DNA from: UBA4923 sp964486135
Lineage (GTDB): Bacteria; Bacillota; Clostridia; Saccharofermentanales; DTU023
Direction of reading: 5' to 3'
Assembly (NCBI GenBank): GCA_964486135.1
Contig: CAZAKT010000012.1
Span: forward strand, 1 to 44,870
Length of the DNA stretch: 44,870 nucleotides
Position numbers and translations under genes: made by a program
Notes under the pieces: generated by a model
Told to the model about the DNA's origin: nothing
Seen by the model: the letters and a program-made list of their open reading frames with translations, nothing else
Database searches by the model: none
Shown here: positions 14,961 through 23,495 of the stretch, one piece after another
Numbering within the stretch: the stretch's first letter is position 1
Layout of the letters: every line of letters starts with the position of its first letter

Positions 14961-17213
14961 ATGTCTGCTCTGCGGCTGGCCGCGGTTTTCGGCCATGGTA
15001 TGGTCCTACAACAGAAGGTGGCCTCGAGGCTCTTTGGCTTTGCCAAGGCCGAGATGCCGGTCGCTGTTCAGTTGGAGCGCTTCCCCGCGGAAATCAGGCG
15101 GCAGGTCGAAAGTGACATCCAGTATGGCCTGATCTACTCTGAGCAGGATCTTACAGGCCCTGACGGCTACTTTGAATTCAAATTACCGACCCTCCAGGCA
15201 TCCTATGACAGCTACCGCTTGACCGTCCGTTCAGGCGTCGAGGTCCTTGTCGTCGACGATATCCTGGTGGGGGAGGTCTGGTTTGCCGCCGGGCAGGACA
15301 ACATGGCCCAGTCCGTCAACCAGTCGGACGCGAAAAGCCTCCTCCCCGATTGTGTCAATCTGGGCTCAATCCGTTTTTTCCAGATGAACCAGGACGGGCT
15401 CTCCGACCAGGTCCCCGAGTACAGCTACACACCCCTTGGCGAGGCGCAGGGGGGGGAATGGCAGCGGGGCGACCAGGCTTATCAGATGGGAGAGATGTCT
15501 GCCATCGCCTTCACCTTCGCCCGTGACCTCCATTATGAGGAGGATATCCCGGTTGGCGTAATCAATGCCTCCTGCCCCGGAACCTACCTCCACGCCTGGA
15601 TCCCCAGGGATATCATCGAGTCGGACCCCATCACCAAGAACCATGTTCGCGAGGTCAAGCTCTATCGGGACAAGGCCAGCTGGAATCTGGAAGAGGTCGA
15701 TGTCTTCCAGGAGGAGCCCTCCGACAGGGTCAGCCTGGGCCGGACCTTCCCCCGGCCGCAGACGGTAGCCCTCCTGGATGGGAGGAGGCCTGACCGTCCC
15801 TCGGCCCCGCCCCTGATTGTACCCCGGGCGATAGTCCGCAAGGCCAATGTCATCCAGGACATGGTCCCGCTGGAGCGCGAATTCGCGCCGCGCAACCAGC
15901 CGGCCGCCATCTTCAACCACAAGGTGGCCCCCTTTGTGGGCCTGTCCCTGAGAGGCCTTCTCTGGATGCAGGGCGAGAGCGATATGGACAGTCCGGAGTA
16001 TTACCTCCGGGCCCTCCGCCACCTGATCGATACCGTGAACGAGCTTTTTGAGCCCGCGGGAGAGGAACTGATCCTGGTCATATCACAGCTGCCGCCCTAC
16101 CTCTACCAGGGTCAGAACGCCTTCGGGCTCGCGGTATTCAATGAGATGCTGGCCCATGCCTGCCATATCCTTCCGGTCAAGGCCGGCCTGGTCACCGTCT
16201 ATGATCTGTCGCCCGCCTTTGCCCAGCACGACTACTATTGCGCCGCCCTGACCCCTTATGCCAAACGGGAGATCGGCAGGAGGATGGCCGCGGTCGCCCG
16301 GGGCCTGGTCTGGGGGGGGGACCTGCCTGACGGGGCGCCCCATCCGGTGTCCATGGAGAGGATCGGAAACAAATGGATGATCGATCTGTCGCCTCAGGCC
16401 AGCCGGGGTCACGGTTTGCAGTTACGGCAGGGTGATACGGAACTGAAGGGCTTCGCCCTTTGTGACAGCAGCCGCGTCTTTGTCAGGGCGGAGGCCCGCA
16501 TCCTCTATGGGGTCCGGGTCCTGGTCTGGCACGATCATATCCAGGATCCCGAATCCATAAGCTACGCCTTCGCCGCCTTCAACAGTGAAGCCAATCTCCA
16601 GGGTGTTGACGGGATCCCGGTCCTCCCCTTCCGTGTGGACTTGGAGCCCTCGACCTATCTCCTGCCCATGCCCTGGGCTGACTGTGACAGTCTCAGTTAC
16701 TTCAGCTGGCGTGAGGCCTTCACCCGCAATACCCCGCGGACCAAGAAGAAGGACTGGCCCAGGGAGAATGAGCTCTGGCGGATCAGCCGGGGCAGGGGGG
16801 AGCTACACTTGACGGACGAGGTACACGGCTACAGCAAGGCGGATATCCTCCTTAGCTACGGGAACGCCGATGACCGCCCGGTTGAGATCGACGCCGCCGT
16901 CTCGGACGCGTCCGCCTACCCGCCACTCGACCTGACACCCTACAAGGAAATTGAGCTGACCTTGCTCAATCCCGACCACCAGGAGAAAAGCATCCAGCTC
17001 CTCCTGGAGGATGCCAATGGGGTTGTATTTGAATCCCGGCCGCGCAGGATAGAAGATGCCTTCAGGCAACAGTCCCTGGTTTGGGGGGAGGGGGAACTGG
17101 CCAATGATACCAGCCGGATTACCCGTCTGGCCTTCCGGATCACCGATCCTGGGGCCCGGGGCAGCCTGGTTTTCATCCGGGTCAAATTCAACTATCAGCC
17201 TGAAACAGAGTAA
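14961..17213 (+). CDS. Sialate O-acetylesterase-like (SGNH) protein, probably catalytically inactive
   Basis: The 750-residue protein follows the layout of sialate O-acetylesterases (SASA family). It has an N-terminal beta region beginning AAVFGHGMVLQQ, an SGNH core with EVWFAAGQ...NM (105-115) and LLWMQGESDMDS, then YAKREIGRRMA. Two key residues differ. The nucleophile motif GQSN is GQDN here (Asp113, codon GAC). The catalytic His-Pro before the K-x-x-x-G-R-R segment is Thr431-Pro432. About 150 C-terminal residues form a separate beta-rich region (DLTPYKEIELTLLN, then ITRLAFRITDPGARGSLVFIRV) resembling a carbohydrate-binding jelly roll. No signal peptide is visible, so it should be cytoplasmic. 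AGGGGAG lies upstream of the ATG. A binding or regulatory role is possible but is inference. Confidence 0.8.
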   Translation: MSALRLAAVFGHGMVLQQKVASRLFGFAKAEMPVAVQLERFPAEIRRQVESDIQYGLIYSEQDLTGPDGYFEFKLPTLQASYDSYRLTVRSGVEVLVVDDILVGEVWFAAGQDNMAQSVNQSDAKSLLPDCVNLGSIRFFQMNQDGLSDQVPEYSYTPLGEAQGGEWQRGDQAYQMGEMSAIAFTFARDLHYEEDIPVGVINASCPGTYLHAWIPRDIIESDPITKNHVREVKLYRDKASWNLEEVDVFQEEPSDRVSLGRTFPRPQTVALLDGRRPDRPSAPPLIVPRAIVRKANVIQDMVPLEREFAPRNQPAAIFNHKVAPFVGLSLRGLLWMQGESDMDSPEYYLRALRHLIDTVNELFEPAGEELILVISQLPPYLYQGQNAFGLAVFNEMLAHACHILPVKAGLVTVYDLSPAFAQHDYYCAALTPYAKREIGRRMAAVARGLVWGGDLPDGAPHPVSMERIGNKWMIDLSPQASRGHGLQLRQGDTELKGFALCDSSRVFVRAEARILYGVRVLVWHDHIQDPESISYAFAAFNSEANLQGVDGIPVLPFRVDLEPSTYLLPMPWADCDSLSYFSWREAFTRNTPRTKKKDWPRENELWRISRGRGELHLTDEVHGYSKADILLSYGNADDRPVEIDAAVSDASAYPPLDLTPYKEIELTLLNPDHQEKSIQLLLEDANGVVFESRPRRIEDAFRQQSLVWGEGELANDTSRITRLAFRITDPGARGSLVFIRVKFNYQPETE

Positions 17214-17233
17214 AGCAGGAGGACCTTTATAAT

Positions 17234-19882
17234 ATGAAGTCAATTGACCAAATTGCGAAAAGCTTCGATCCGGCCAGGGAGGAGGCCGCCCTTTATCAGG
17301 CCTGGCTTTCGGCCGCTTCCTTCCAGGCGGAGGCGCCTTCCGACAAGGAGTCCTTCTGTATCGTCATGCCGCCCCCCAATGTGACCGGGGAGCTCCACAT
17401 GGGGCATGCCCTGGACAACACCCTTCCCGATGTCATCATCCGCTTCCAGCGCATGCGGGGGAAGAATGCCCTCTTCCTGCCGGGGACGGATCACGCCTCC
17501 ATCGCGACTGAGGCGGTGGTGGTCCAGCGTATGCGCGAGGAGGGACTCTCCAAGGAGGCAGTCGGCCGCCAGGGCTTCCTGGAAAGGGCCTGGAAGTGGA
17601 AGGATGAATACAATGAGAGGATCATAGGTCAGCAGCAGCGCCTGGGCCTCTCCTGTGACTGGCAGCGCCACCGCTTCACCATGGATGAAGGGCTTACCCG
17701 GGCGGTCAACAGGGTCTTTGTCAATCTCTACAGGGAAGGCCTGATCTACCGGGGCGAGCGTATGATCAACTGGTGCCCCTCCTGCGCCACCTCGATCTCG
17801 GATATCGAGGTCGAGCACGAGGAGAGGGAGGGCAGTTTCTATACCATCCGCTATCCCTTTGCCGACGGAGAGGGCTGGATTGAGATAGCGACCACCCGGC
17901 CGGAGACCATGCTGGCCGATACGGCGGTGGCCGTGCATCCGGACGACGAGCGTCACAAGACGCTTGTAGGGCGTTTACTCCGCCTCCCCCTGACGGACCG
18001 GGTCATCCCCCTGATCACAGACAGCTATGTCGACCCGGAATTCGGGACGGGCTTCGTCAAAATAACGCCGGCCCACGATCCCAATGACTATGAGGTCGGC
18101 CTCCGCCACCAACTCCCCATGATTGATATCCTGACGCCGGACGGCCGTCTGTCGACCGAATGCGGACCCTATGCCGGCCTGACCGTGGAGGAGGCCAGGG
18201 CCGCTGTTGTCAAGGATCTGGAGCGGGAGGGCTTGCTTGTCAAGACGGAAGCCAGGCGCCATAATATCGGAACCTGCCAGCGCTGCCACTCCCTGGTTGA
18301 ACCCAGGATCTCCCTCCAATGGTTTGTCCACATGGAGCCCTTGGCCCAACCTGCCATCGAGGCCGTCCGCCGGGGTGACACCCGCTTCCTTCCGGATCGT
18401 TTCAAGAAGACCTATTTCAACTGGATGGAGAATATCCGCGACTGGTGTATTTCACGGCAACTCTGGTGGGGCCACCGGATCCCGGCCTGGTACTGTGATG
18501 ACTGCGGAGAGATCATGGTGGCGGAGACAGCGCCCGACCACTGCCCGGCCTGCAAGGGGGCCAGGCTCCGCCAGGAGGAAGACACGCTCGATACCTGGTT
18601 TTCCTCAGCGCTCTGGCCCTTCTCCACCCTGGGCTGGCCGGACGAAACGGATGACTTCCTGACCTTCTATCCGACCCAGGTCCTTGTCACCGGCTATGAC
18701 ATCATCTTTTTCTGGGTCGCCCGCATGATCTTTTCCGCCCTCCACCAGACGGGGAGCCCACCCTTCCACACCGTCCTCATCCACGGCCTGGTCCGGGATG
18801 AGTTGGGGAGGAAGATGTCAAAATCCCTGGGCAACGGGGTCAATCCGCTCGAGATGATCGACCTCTACGGCGCGGACGCCCTGCGCTTCACCCTGATCAA
18901 CGGCAACGCGCCGGGCAATGACCAGCGCTGGCGGGAGGACAAGTTCGAAAATGGCCGGAATTTCATCAACAAGATCTGGAATGCCTTCCGCTTCATCCTG
19001 ATGAACCTTGAGGGGAAGCTGGATTTCTCCGCAGTCCGGGAAGGGGACTACCGGATTGAGGATCGCTGGATCATGTCGGAATTGAAGGAGACCATCCGGG
19101 AGGTCACCAGCCACCTGGAAGAACTGGAACTGGGCTTGGCCCAGGAGAAAATCTACTCCTTCCTCTGGGACTCCTTCTGCGACTGGTACATCGAAATGGT
19201 AAAGGAGAGGTTGCAGGGAGGGGGAGAGACCAGCCTGGCGGCCCAGGAGGTCCTCTACCGGGTCTTCTCCGATACCATGGCCCTGCTTCATCCTTTCATG
19301 CCCTTTGTGACCGAGCGGATCTACGGGATCCTGCATGAAGGGGAGATGCTGATCAGTTCGGCCTGGCCGGATGAGGATCTCTACCCGGACGACCCGGAGG
19401 CGGTCAGGGTCATGCGCCACATGATCGACGCGATTCGGTCGGTCCGAAATATTCGGGCGGAGTACAAGATCGATCCCCACAAGCGCTTTGCGGCCAGGCT
19501 GAGAAGCGATGACGAGAGACTGGCGGCCGGTATGGCCGCGGCAGGCCCCACCCTGGCCCGCCTGGCCGGTATCTCGGAACTGACAAGACAGTCGGACGGC
19601 CCCTTCCCCGCGGATAGCCTGGTCATTGTCTTTACAGGCGGTGAGATGGCGGTGCCCATGGCCCAGCTCGTTGACTATGAGCAGGAGCGGGCGCGTCTGA
19701 TCAAGGAAAGGGATGCCCTGGACCGGGAGATTGCCCGTGCGGAGGCCATGCTCAGCAATGAGCAGTTTTTGCAAAAGGCGCCTGACCGGGTTGTCCAGGA
19801 GCAAAGAGCAAAAAAAGAACAGTATGAGTCACAGCGGGCCAAGGTCGGCGGGCAGTTGGAAAAACTTGACGGGAAAACCTGA
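17234..19882 (+). CDS. valS: Valine--tRNA ligase
   Basis: ValRS charges tRNA-Val and edits mischarged threonine. The 882-residue protein has PPPNVTGELHMGHA with the HIGH-type signature HMGH at 55-58. It has the editing-domain region around residues 200-350 (TTRPETMLADTAVAVHP), the CRISRQLWWGHRIPAW-like block written here as DWCISRQLWWGHRIPAW, and KMSKS at 527-531. A C-terminal coiled coil of the ValRS type (roughly residues 815-882) is rich in Glu, Arg and Lys. Cys pairs CQRC and CDDC/CPAC are present. AGGAGG lies upstream of the ATG. There is no room for a T-box leader directly in front, because the previous gene ends 20 bases upstream. Confidence 0.98.
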   Translation: MKSIDQIAKSFDPAREEAALYQAWLSAASFQAEAPSDKESFCIVMPPPNVTGELHMGHALDNTLPDVIIRFQRMRGKNALFLPGTDHASIATEAVVVQRMREEGLSKEAVGRQGFLERAWKWKDEYNERIIGQQQRLGLSCDWQRHRFTMDEGLTRAVNRVFVNLYREGLIYRGERMINWCPSCATSISDIEVEHEEREGSFYTIRYPFADGEGWIEIATTRPETMLADTAVAVHPDDERHKTLVGRLLRLPLTDRVIPLITDSYVDPEFGTGFVKITPAHDPNDYEVGLRHQLPMIDILTPDGRLSTECGPYAGLTVEEARAAVVKDLEREGLLVKTEARRHNIGTCQRCHSLVEPRISLQWFVHMEPLAQPAIEAVRRGDTRFLPDRFKKTYFNWMENIRDWCISRQLWWGHRIPAWYCDDCGEIMVAETAPDHCPACKGARLRQEEDTLDTWFSSALWPFSTLGWPDETDDFLTFYPTQVLVTGYDIIFFWVARMIFSALHQTGSPPFHTVLIHGLVRDELGRKMSKSLGNGVNPLEMIDLYGADALRFTLINGNAPGNDQRWREDKFENGRNFINKIWNAFRFILMNLEGKLDFSAVREGDYRIEDRWIMSELKETIREVTSHLEELELGLAQEKIYSFLWDSFCDWYIEMVKERLQGGGETSLAAQEVLYRVFSDTMALLHPFMPFVTERIYGILHEGEMLISSAWPDEDLYPDDPEAVRVMRHMIDAIRSVRNIRAEYKIDPHKRFAARLRSDDERLAAGMAAAGPTLARLAGISELTRQSDGPFPADSLVIVFTGGEMAVPMAQLVDYEQERARLIKERDALDREIARAEAMLSNEQFLQKAPDRVVQEQRAKKEQYESQRAKVGGQLEKLDGKT

Positions 19883-19903
19883 GCCGGATGCCGCTCTTTG
19901 CGG

Positions 19904-19912
19904 TGCTATACT
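19904..19912 (+). promoter_or_regulatory. Extended -10 promoter candidate for fba
   Basis: TGC followed by TATACT (19907-19912) makes an extended -10 element, without a good -35 at the right distance. A start near 19919 would give a leader of about 48 bases before fba. It lies in the 84-base gap after valS. Confidence 0.4.
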
Positions 19913-19966
19913 GAAAACAAATTGGAAAGAAGGCCGAAAGGCTGAAAATAAAGATTGGAGTCAGAT

Positions 19967-20908
19967 ATGCCATTAGTTACCACGAGGGATATGTTCAAGA
20001 AGGCCTATGAGGGCGGTTACGCGATTGGGGCTTTCAATGTCAATAATATGGAGATCATCCAGGGGATAGTCAATGCTGCCAAGCAGCTCAGGGCCCCCCT
20101 CATCCTCCAGGTCTCGGCCGGCGCAAGACGCTATGCCAACCCCACCTACCTGCTCAAGCTTGTGGAGGCGGCCCTGATTGATTCCGACCTGCCCATCGCC
20201 TTGCATCTTGATCACGGTGACAGCTTTGAACTGGCCAAGGAATGCATAGACGGCGGCTTCACCTCCGTTATGATCGACGGTTCGCACCTGCCCTTTGAGG
20301 AGAATATCGAGCTGACCCGCCGGGTTGTCGACTACGCCCACAACCACGACCCCCTGGTGGTCGTCGAAGCTGAACTGGGCCGGCTGGAAGGTATTGAGGA
20401 TGATATCAAGGTGTCAGCCGAGGATGCCTCCTATACGGATCCCGATGAGGTGGAGGAATTTGTGACCAGGACCCAGTGTGACTCCCTGGCCATCGCGATC
20501 GGCACCAGCCATGGCGCCTACAAGTTCAAACCGGGCCAAAAACCCGAACTCCGCTTCGATATCCTGGAGGAAATTGAAAAACGCCTGCCGGGCTTCCCCA
20601 TTGTCCTCCACGGGGCCAGCAGCGTGACGCCGGAGCATGTCGCCCTGGTCAATAAATACGGCGGCTCCATGCCGGACGCCTCGGGCGTGCCGGAAAACAT
20701 GCTTCGCAAGGCGGCCGCTATGGCGGTATGCAAGATCAATATCGACAGCGATCTGAGACTGGCCATGACTGCCAGCATCCGCAAACACATGGCGGAGAAT
20801 CCTTCGCACTTCGATCCCCGCCAGTATCTTGGCCCGGCCAGGAAGGCCATCGAGGAGATGGTTGCCCACAAGCTGGTCAATGTGCTGGGTTGTAGCGGAA
20901 AGGCCTGA
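19967..20908 (+). CDS. fba: Class II fructose-1,6-bisphosphate aldolase
   Basis: This zinc-dependent aldolase splits fructose 1,6-bisphosphate into glyceraldehyde 3-phosphate and dihydroxyacetone phosphate. The 313-residue product has GAFNVNNMEIIQG, the catalytic and zinc segment ALHLDHGDS, MIDGSHLPFEEN, VEAELGRLEGIED, AIGTSHGAYKF, VLHGASSV and KINIDSDLR, all typical of class II. The ATG at 19967 has GGAG six bases upstream; an in-frame TTG at 19955 would overlap that element and is rejected. The stop codon overlaps the ligA start by one base, so the two genes are coupled. Confidence 0.97.
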   Translation: MPLVTTRDMFKKAYEGGYAIGAFNVNNMEIIQGIVNAAKQLRAPLILQVSAGARRYANPTYLLKLVEAALIDSDLPIALHLDHGDSFELAKECIDGGFTSVMIDGSHLPFEENIELTRRVVDYAHNHDPLVVVEAELGRLEGIEDDIKVSAEDASYTDPDEVEEFVTRTQCDSLAIAIGTSHGAYKFKPGQKPELRFDILEEIEKRLPGFPIVLHGASSVTPEHVALVNKYGGSMPDASGVPENMLRKAAAMAVCKINIDSDLRLAMTASIRKHMAENPSHFDPRQYLGPARKAIEEMVAHKLVNVLGCSGKA

Positions 20909-23010
20909 TGGCGGGCCCAGGACAAATCAGCGGCCAGGACTACGGGATGGCCGAACGGCTTTCCCGTCTCCTGGCGGCGCCCGGGCCAAAATCAGAAGGG
21001 GAGGCGGGCCGGCTCATAGCCTCCATCAATGAGCTGCTCAAGGCCCTGAACCATGCCTACTACGATCTCGATTCACCCCAGGCAGAGGATGCCGATTACG
21101 ACAGGCTCCTCCGCCGGCTTGAGGATCTGGAGGCCGCATGGCCGGGTCTTGTCGGGGTCGATTCAGCGGCCCAACGGGTGGGAGGGGGACTTTCAGAGAA
21201 ATTCGCCCCGGTGCCCCACCGCTTTCCCATGCTCTCCCTCCAGGATGTATTCAACCGCGAGGAGGTCAAGACCTTCGTTGAAAGGATCAAGGGGCAGACG
21301 CCGGAGGCCGGCTTCCTGGTCCAAATGAAGATAGACGGCCTGTCGGTCAGCCTGACCTACGAAAACAGCCGCCTGGTCCGGGGGGTGACGCGGGGGGACG
21401 GGGTGACGGCTGGCGAGGACGTGACCGAGAACATCCTTGAGATAAAGGCCGTCCCGCAGATTCTGTCAGAGGCCGTGACGGACTTGGTCGTCCGGGGGGA
21501 GGTCTTCATGCCCAAGGCTTCCTTTGAGACCCTGAACGCCTCTTTGGAGGCAGAGGGGGGCAAGGTCTTCGCCAACCCACGCAATGCGGCGGCCGGCAGC
21601 CTGCGCCAACTGGATCCTTCCATCGTCCGGGGCCGTAAGCTCTCCTTCTTTGCCTTTGAACTTCAGCAGGCTGACCGGACATTTGACCGCGATTCCGAAG
21701 CCCTGGACTGGCTCAGCCACCTTGGTTTTTTCGTTATTCCCCTTGTCATCAAGGCAGGGACAGCCCAGGAGGTCATGGAGGCCGTGGACACCATCGAGGC
21801 GAAGCGGGACAGCCTCCCCTTCGGTATCGACGGCGCCGTCATCAAGCTGGATGAGCTCAGTGAGCGGGCTGTCTGGGGGGAGACGGTCAAATACCCCCGT
21901 TGGGCCGTCGCCTACAAATACCCCCCTGAGCAAAAGGAGACCCGGGTTGTCGATATAAGCGCCCAGGTGGGGAGGACAGGCAGGATCACCCCCTTGGCCG
22001 AACTTGAACCTGTCAGACTGGCGGGATCGACTGTCAGGCGGGCGACGCTCCACAACCAGAGCGTGATCGACCAGCTGGATGTCAGGATAGGCGACAGGGT
22101 CCTGGTCCAGAAAGCCGGCGATATCATCCCAGCGGTTGTCAAGGTCATCCGGGAGAAAAGACCGGAAGGGACCGTTCCCTACAAGCTTCCCGACCACTGC
22201 CCGGTCTGTGCTGCCAGGACGGAATACACGGGGGATGGCGCCGACCTCTATTGCACCAATATAGACTGCCCCGCCCAGTTGATCCGCCATTTGACCTACT
22301 TCGCCTCCAAGGGGGCCATGGCAATCGATGGCTTGGGTGATAAAGCGGCGGAAGCGCTGACTTCCCTGGGTTTTGTCAAATCAATTGCGGACCTTTACAG
22401 CCTGGGCACCAGGCGGGAAGACTTGATTGAAAGTGGGGCTGTCGGCCGTCAGAAGAGTGTTGACAAGCTCCTGGCAGAGATTGAAGCCTCGAAGGAAAAT
22501 GGGCCTGAGCGCCTGCTTACGGGCTTCGGGATTCCACTGGTAGGCAGGCAGACGGCCAGGGCCTTGCTGGCCGAGCTGCCGGATATCCGCCAGCTGGCCC
22601 TTGCGGATGAGGAGAGGCTGGCCTCCATACGGGATGTGGGTCCGGCGACGGCCCGGGAGATCAGGAACTGGTTCTCCCTGCCGGAATCGGTCCGGCTCCT
22701 GGACAGGCTGGAGGCTTCGGGCCTGGTCTTCCAAGAGACTGACACCGGGGGGGAAAAACCTTTGGAGGGAAAGAGCTACGTACTTACAGGCAGCCTGGGC
22801 TCCCTGACCCGGGCAGAGGCCAGGGCCGCCCTGGAGGCGCTGGGCGCCCGTGTATCGGGGTCTGTGTCCGCATCCACCACCGCGGTCATCCTGGGGGAGA
22901 ATCCAGGCTCCAAGGCCGAACGGGCGCGGCAACTGGGCCTGCCCCTGATGGAGGAGGAGGCCTTCCTTGCCTGGTTGGCCCAGGAGCAGAAGGGGGATAG
23001 CCTGCCATGA
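20908..23010 (+). CDS. ligA: NAD-dependent DNA ligase
   Basis: LigA seals nicks in DNA during replication and repair using NAD+. The 700-residue product has the Ia region (AYYDLDSPQAEDADYDRLLRRL-like, shown in parts as YYDLDSPQAEDADYD). Adenylation follows at Lys141 in KIDG, then GDGVTAGEDVTENI and the OB-fold segment. The zinc finger is CPVC...C..IDCP near residues 430-455, followed by helix-hairpin-helix repeats and a C-terminal BRCT domain (GKSYVLTGSLGSLTRAEARA). The N-terminus has about 20 extra residues before the first helix, so an internal start such as the ATG for MAERLSRLL is possible. The gene overlaps fba at its start and the next membrane-protein gene at its end. Confidence 0.97.
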   Translation: MAGPGQISGQDYGMAERLSRLLAAPGPKSEGEAGRLIASINELLKALNHAYYDLDSPQAEDADYDRLLRRLEDLEAAWPGLVGVDSAAQRVGGGLSEKFAPVPHRFPMLSLQDVFNREEVKTFVERIKGQTPEAGFLVQMKIDGLSVSLTYENSRLVRGVTRGDGVTAGEDVTENILEIKAVPQILSEAVTDLVVRGEVFMPKASFETLNASLEAEGGKVFANPRNAAAGSLRQLDPSIVRGRKLSFFAFELQQADRTFDRDSEALDWLSHLGFFVIPLVIKAGTAQEVMEAVDTIEAKRDSLPFGIDGAVIKLDELSERAVWGETVKYPRWAVAYKYPPEQKETRVVDISAQVGRTGRITPLAELEPVRLAGSTVRRATLHNQSVIDQLDVRIGDRVLVQKAGDIIPAVVKVIREKRPEGTVPYKLPDHCPVCAARTEYTGDGADLYCTNIDCPAQLIRHLTYFASKGAMAIDGLGDKAAEALTSLGFVKSIADLYSLGTRREDLIESGAVGRQKSVDKLLAEIEASKENGPERLLTGFGIPLVGRQTARALLAELPDIRQLALADEERLASIRDVGPATAREIRNWFSLPESVRLLDRLEASGLVFQETDTGGEKPLEGKSYVLTGSLGSLTRAEARAALEALGARVSGSVSASTTAVILGENPGSKAERARQLGLPLMEEEAFLAWLAQEQKGDSLP

Positions 23011-23420
23011 CCCATCTTTACTTCCTGCTGGGCCTGGCCGCGAGCGGGGCCATGGTCCTGGCCCTCCTGATCATCCTTATCAAGATGCTCCGCAATAATT
23101 GGAACCACGCCAACAAACTGAGGGCCTCCTATATCGCCCCCCTGGTCCTGATCCTGGCCATCCTCTACTTCTCCTTTACCCAGCTGGTCCCCCGCTCTTT
23201 TGATCTCCTTCTGATGGCCGCCCGCCAGTATGACGTCCTGGAGATTGATATGCAGTCTGTCCAGCTGGGCAGGAGTTCCCTCATCGTCGACAACAAGAGC
23301 TACCATTTCGTTCCCGGTAGCTTCGATAATCAAGCCCAGGGTCGCTACCAGATCATGTTTACGCCGGGGACCCGCTTTGTCATCCATGTAACCCCCCTGG
23401 GAGATTCCCTCGATAAGTAG
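23007..23420 (+). CDS. Small two-helix membrane protein of unknown function
   Basis: I do not recognise this 137-residue protein. It has two hydrophobic helices (about residues 4-27 and 43-62) separated by a short basic loop (KMLRNNWNHANKLR). A 70-residue soluble part follows, with alternating hydrophobic residues consistent with beta strands (SLIVDNKSYHFVPGSF, YQIMFTPGTRFVIHVT). Its ATG overlaps the ligA stop by four bases (ATGA), so it is translationally coupled to ligA. By the positive-inside rule the basic loop should be cytoplasmic, which would put the soluble part outside; that is inference. Confidence 0.75.
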   Translation: MTHLYFLLGLAASGAMVLALLIILIKMLRNNWNHANKLRASYIAPLVLILAILYFSFTQLVPRSFDLLLMAARQYDVLEIDMQSVQLGRSSLIVDNKSYHFVPGSFDNQAQGRYQIMFTPGTRFVIHVTPLGDSLDK

Positions 23421-23495
23421 ACTCCGGGCCACTTTCGATGTAAGCGAAAAAGAGAGGAGCTCCTTCTTCCATAATGCTTTCAGGAGGAAGAAGTC

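Noticed and set aside
17214..17233. T-box leader for valS
   Set aside because: Only 20 bases separate valS from the previous gene, and no T-box or specifier structure fits.
23433..23449. TTTCG-N7-CGAAA dyad upstream of the Spo0A-like gene as an autoregulatory site
   Set aside because: Only five bases per arm and unlike the known 0A box; too short to support a claim.
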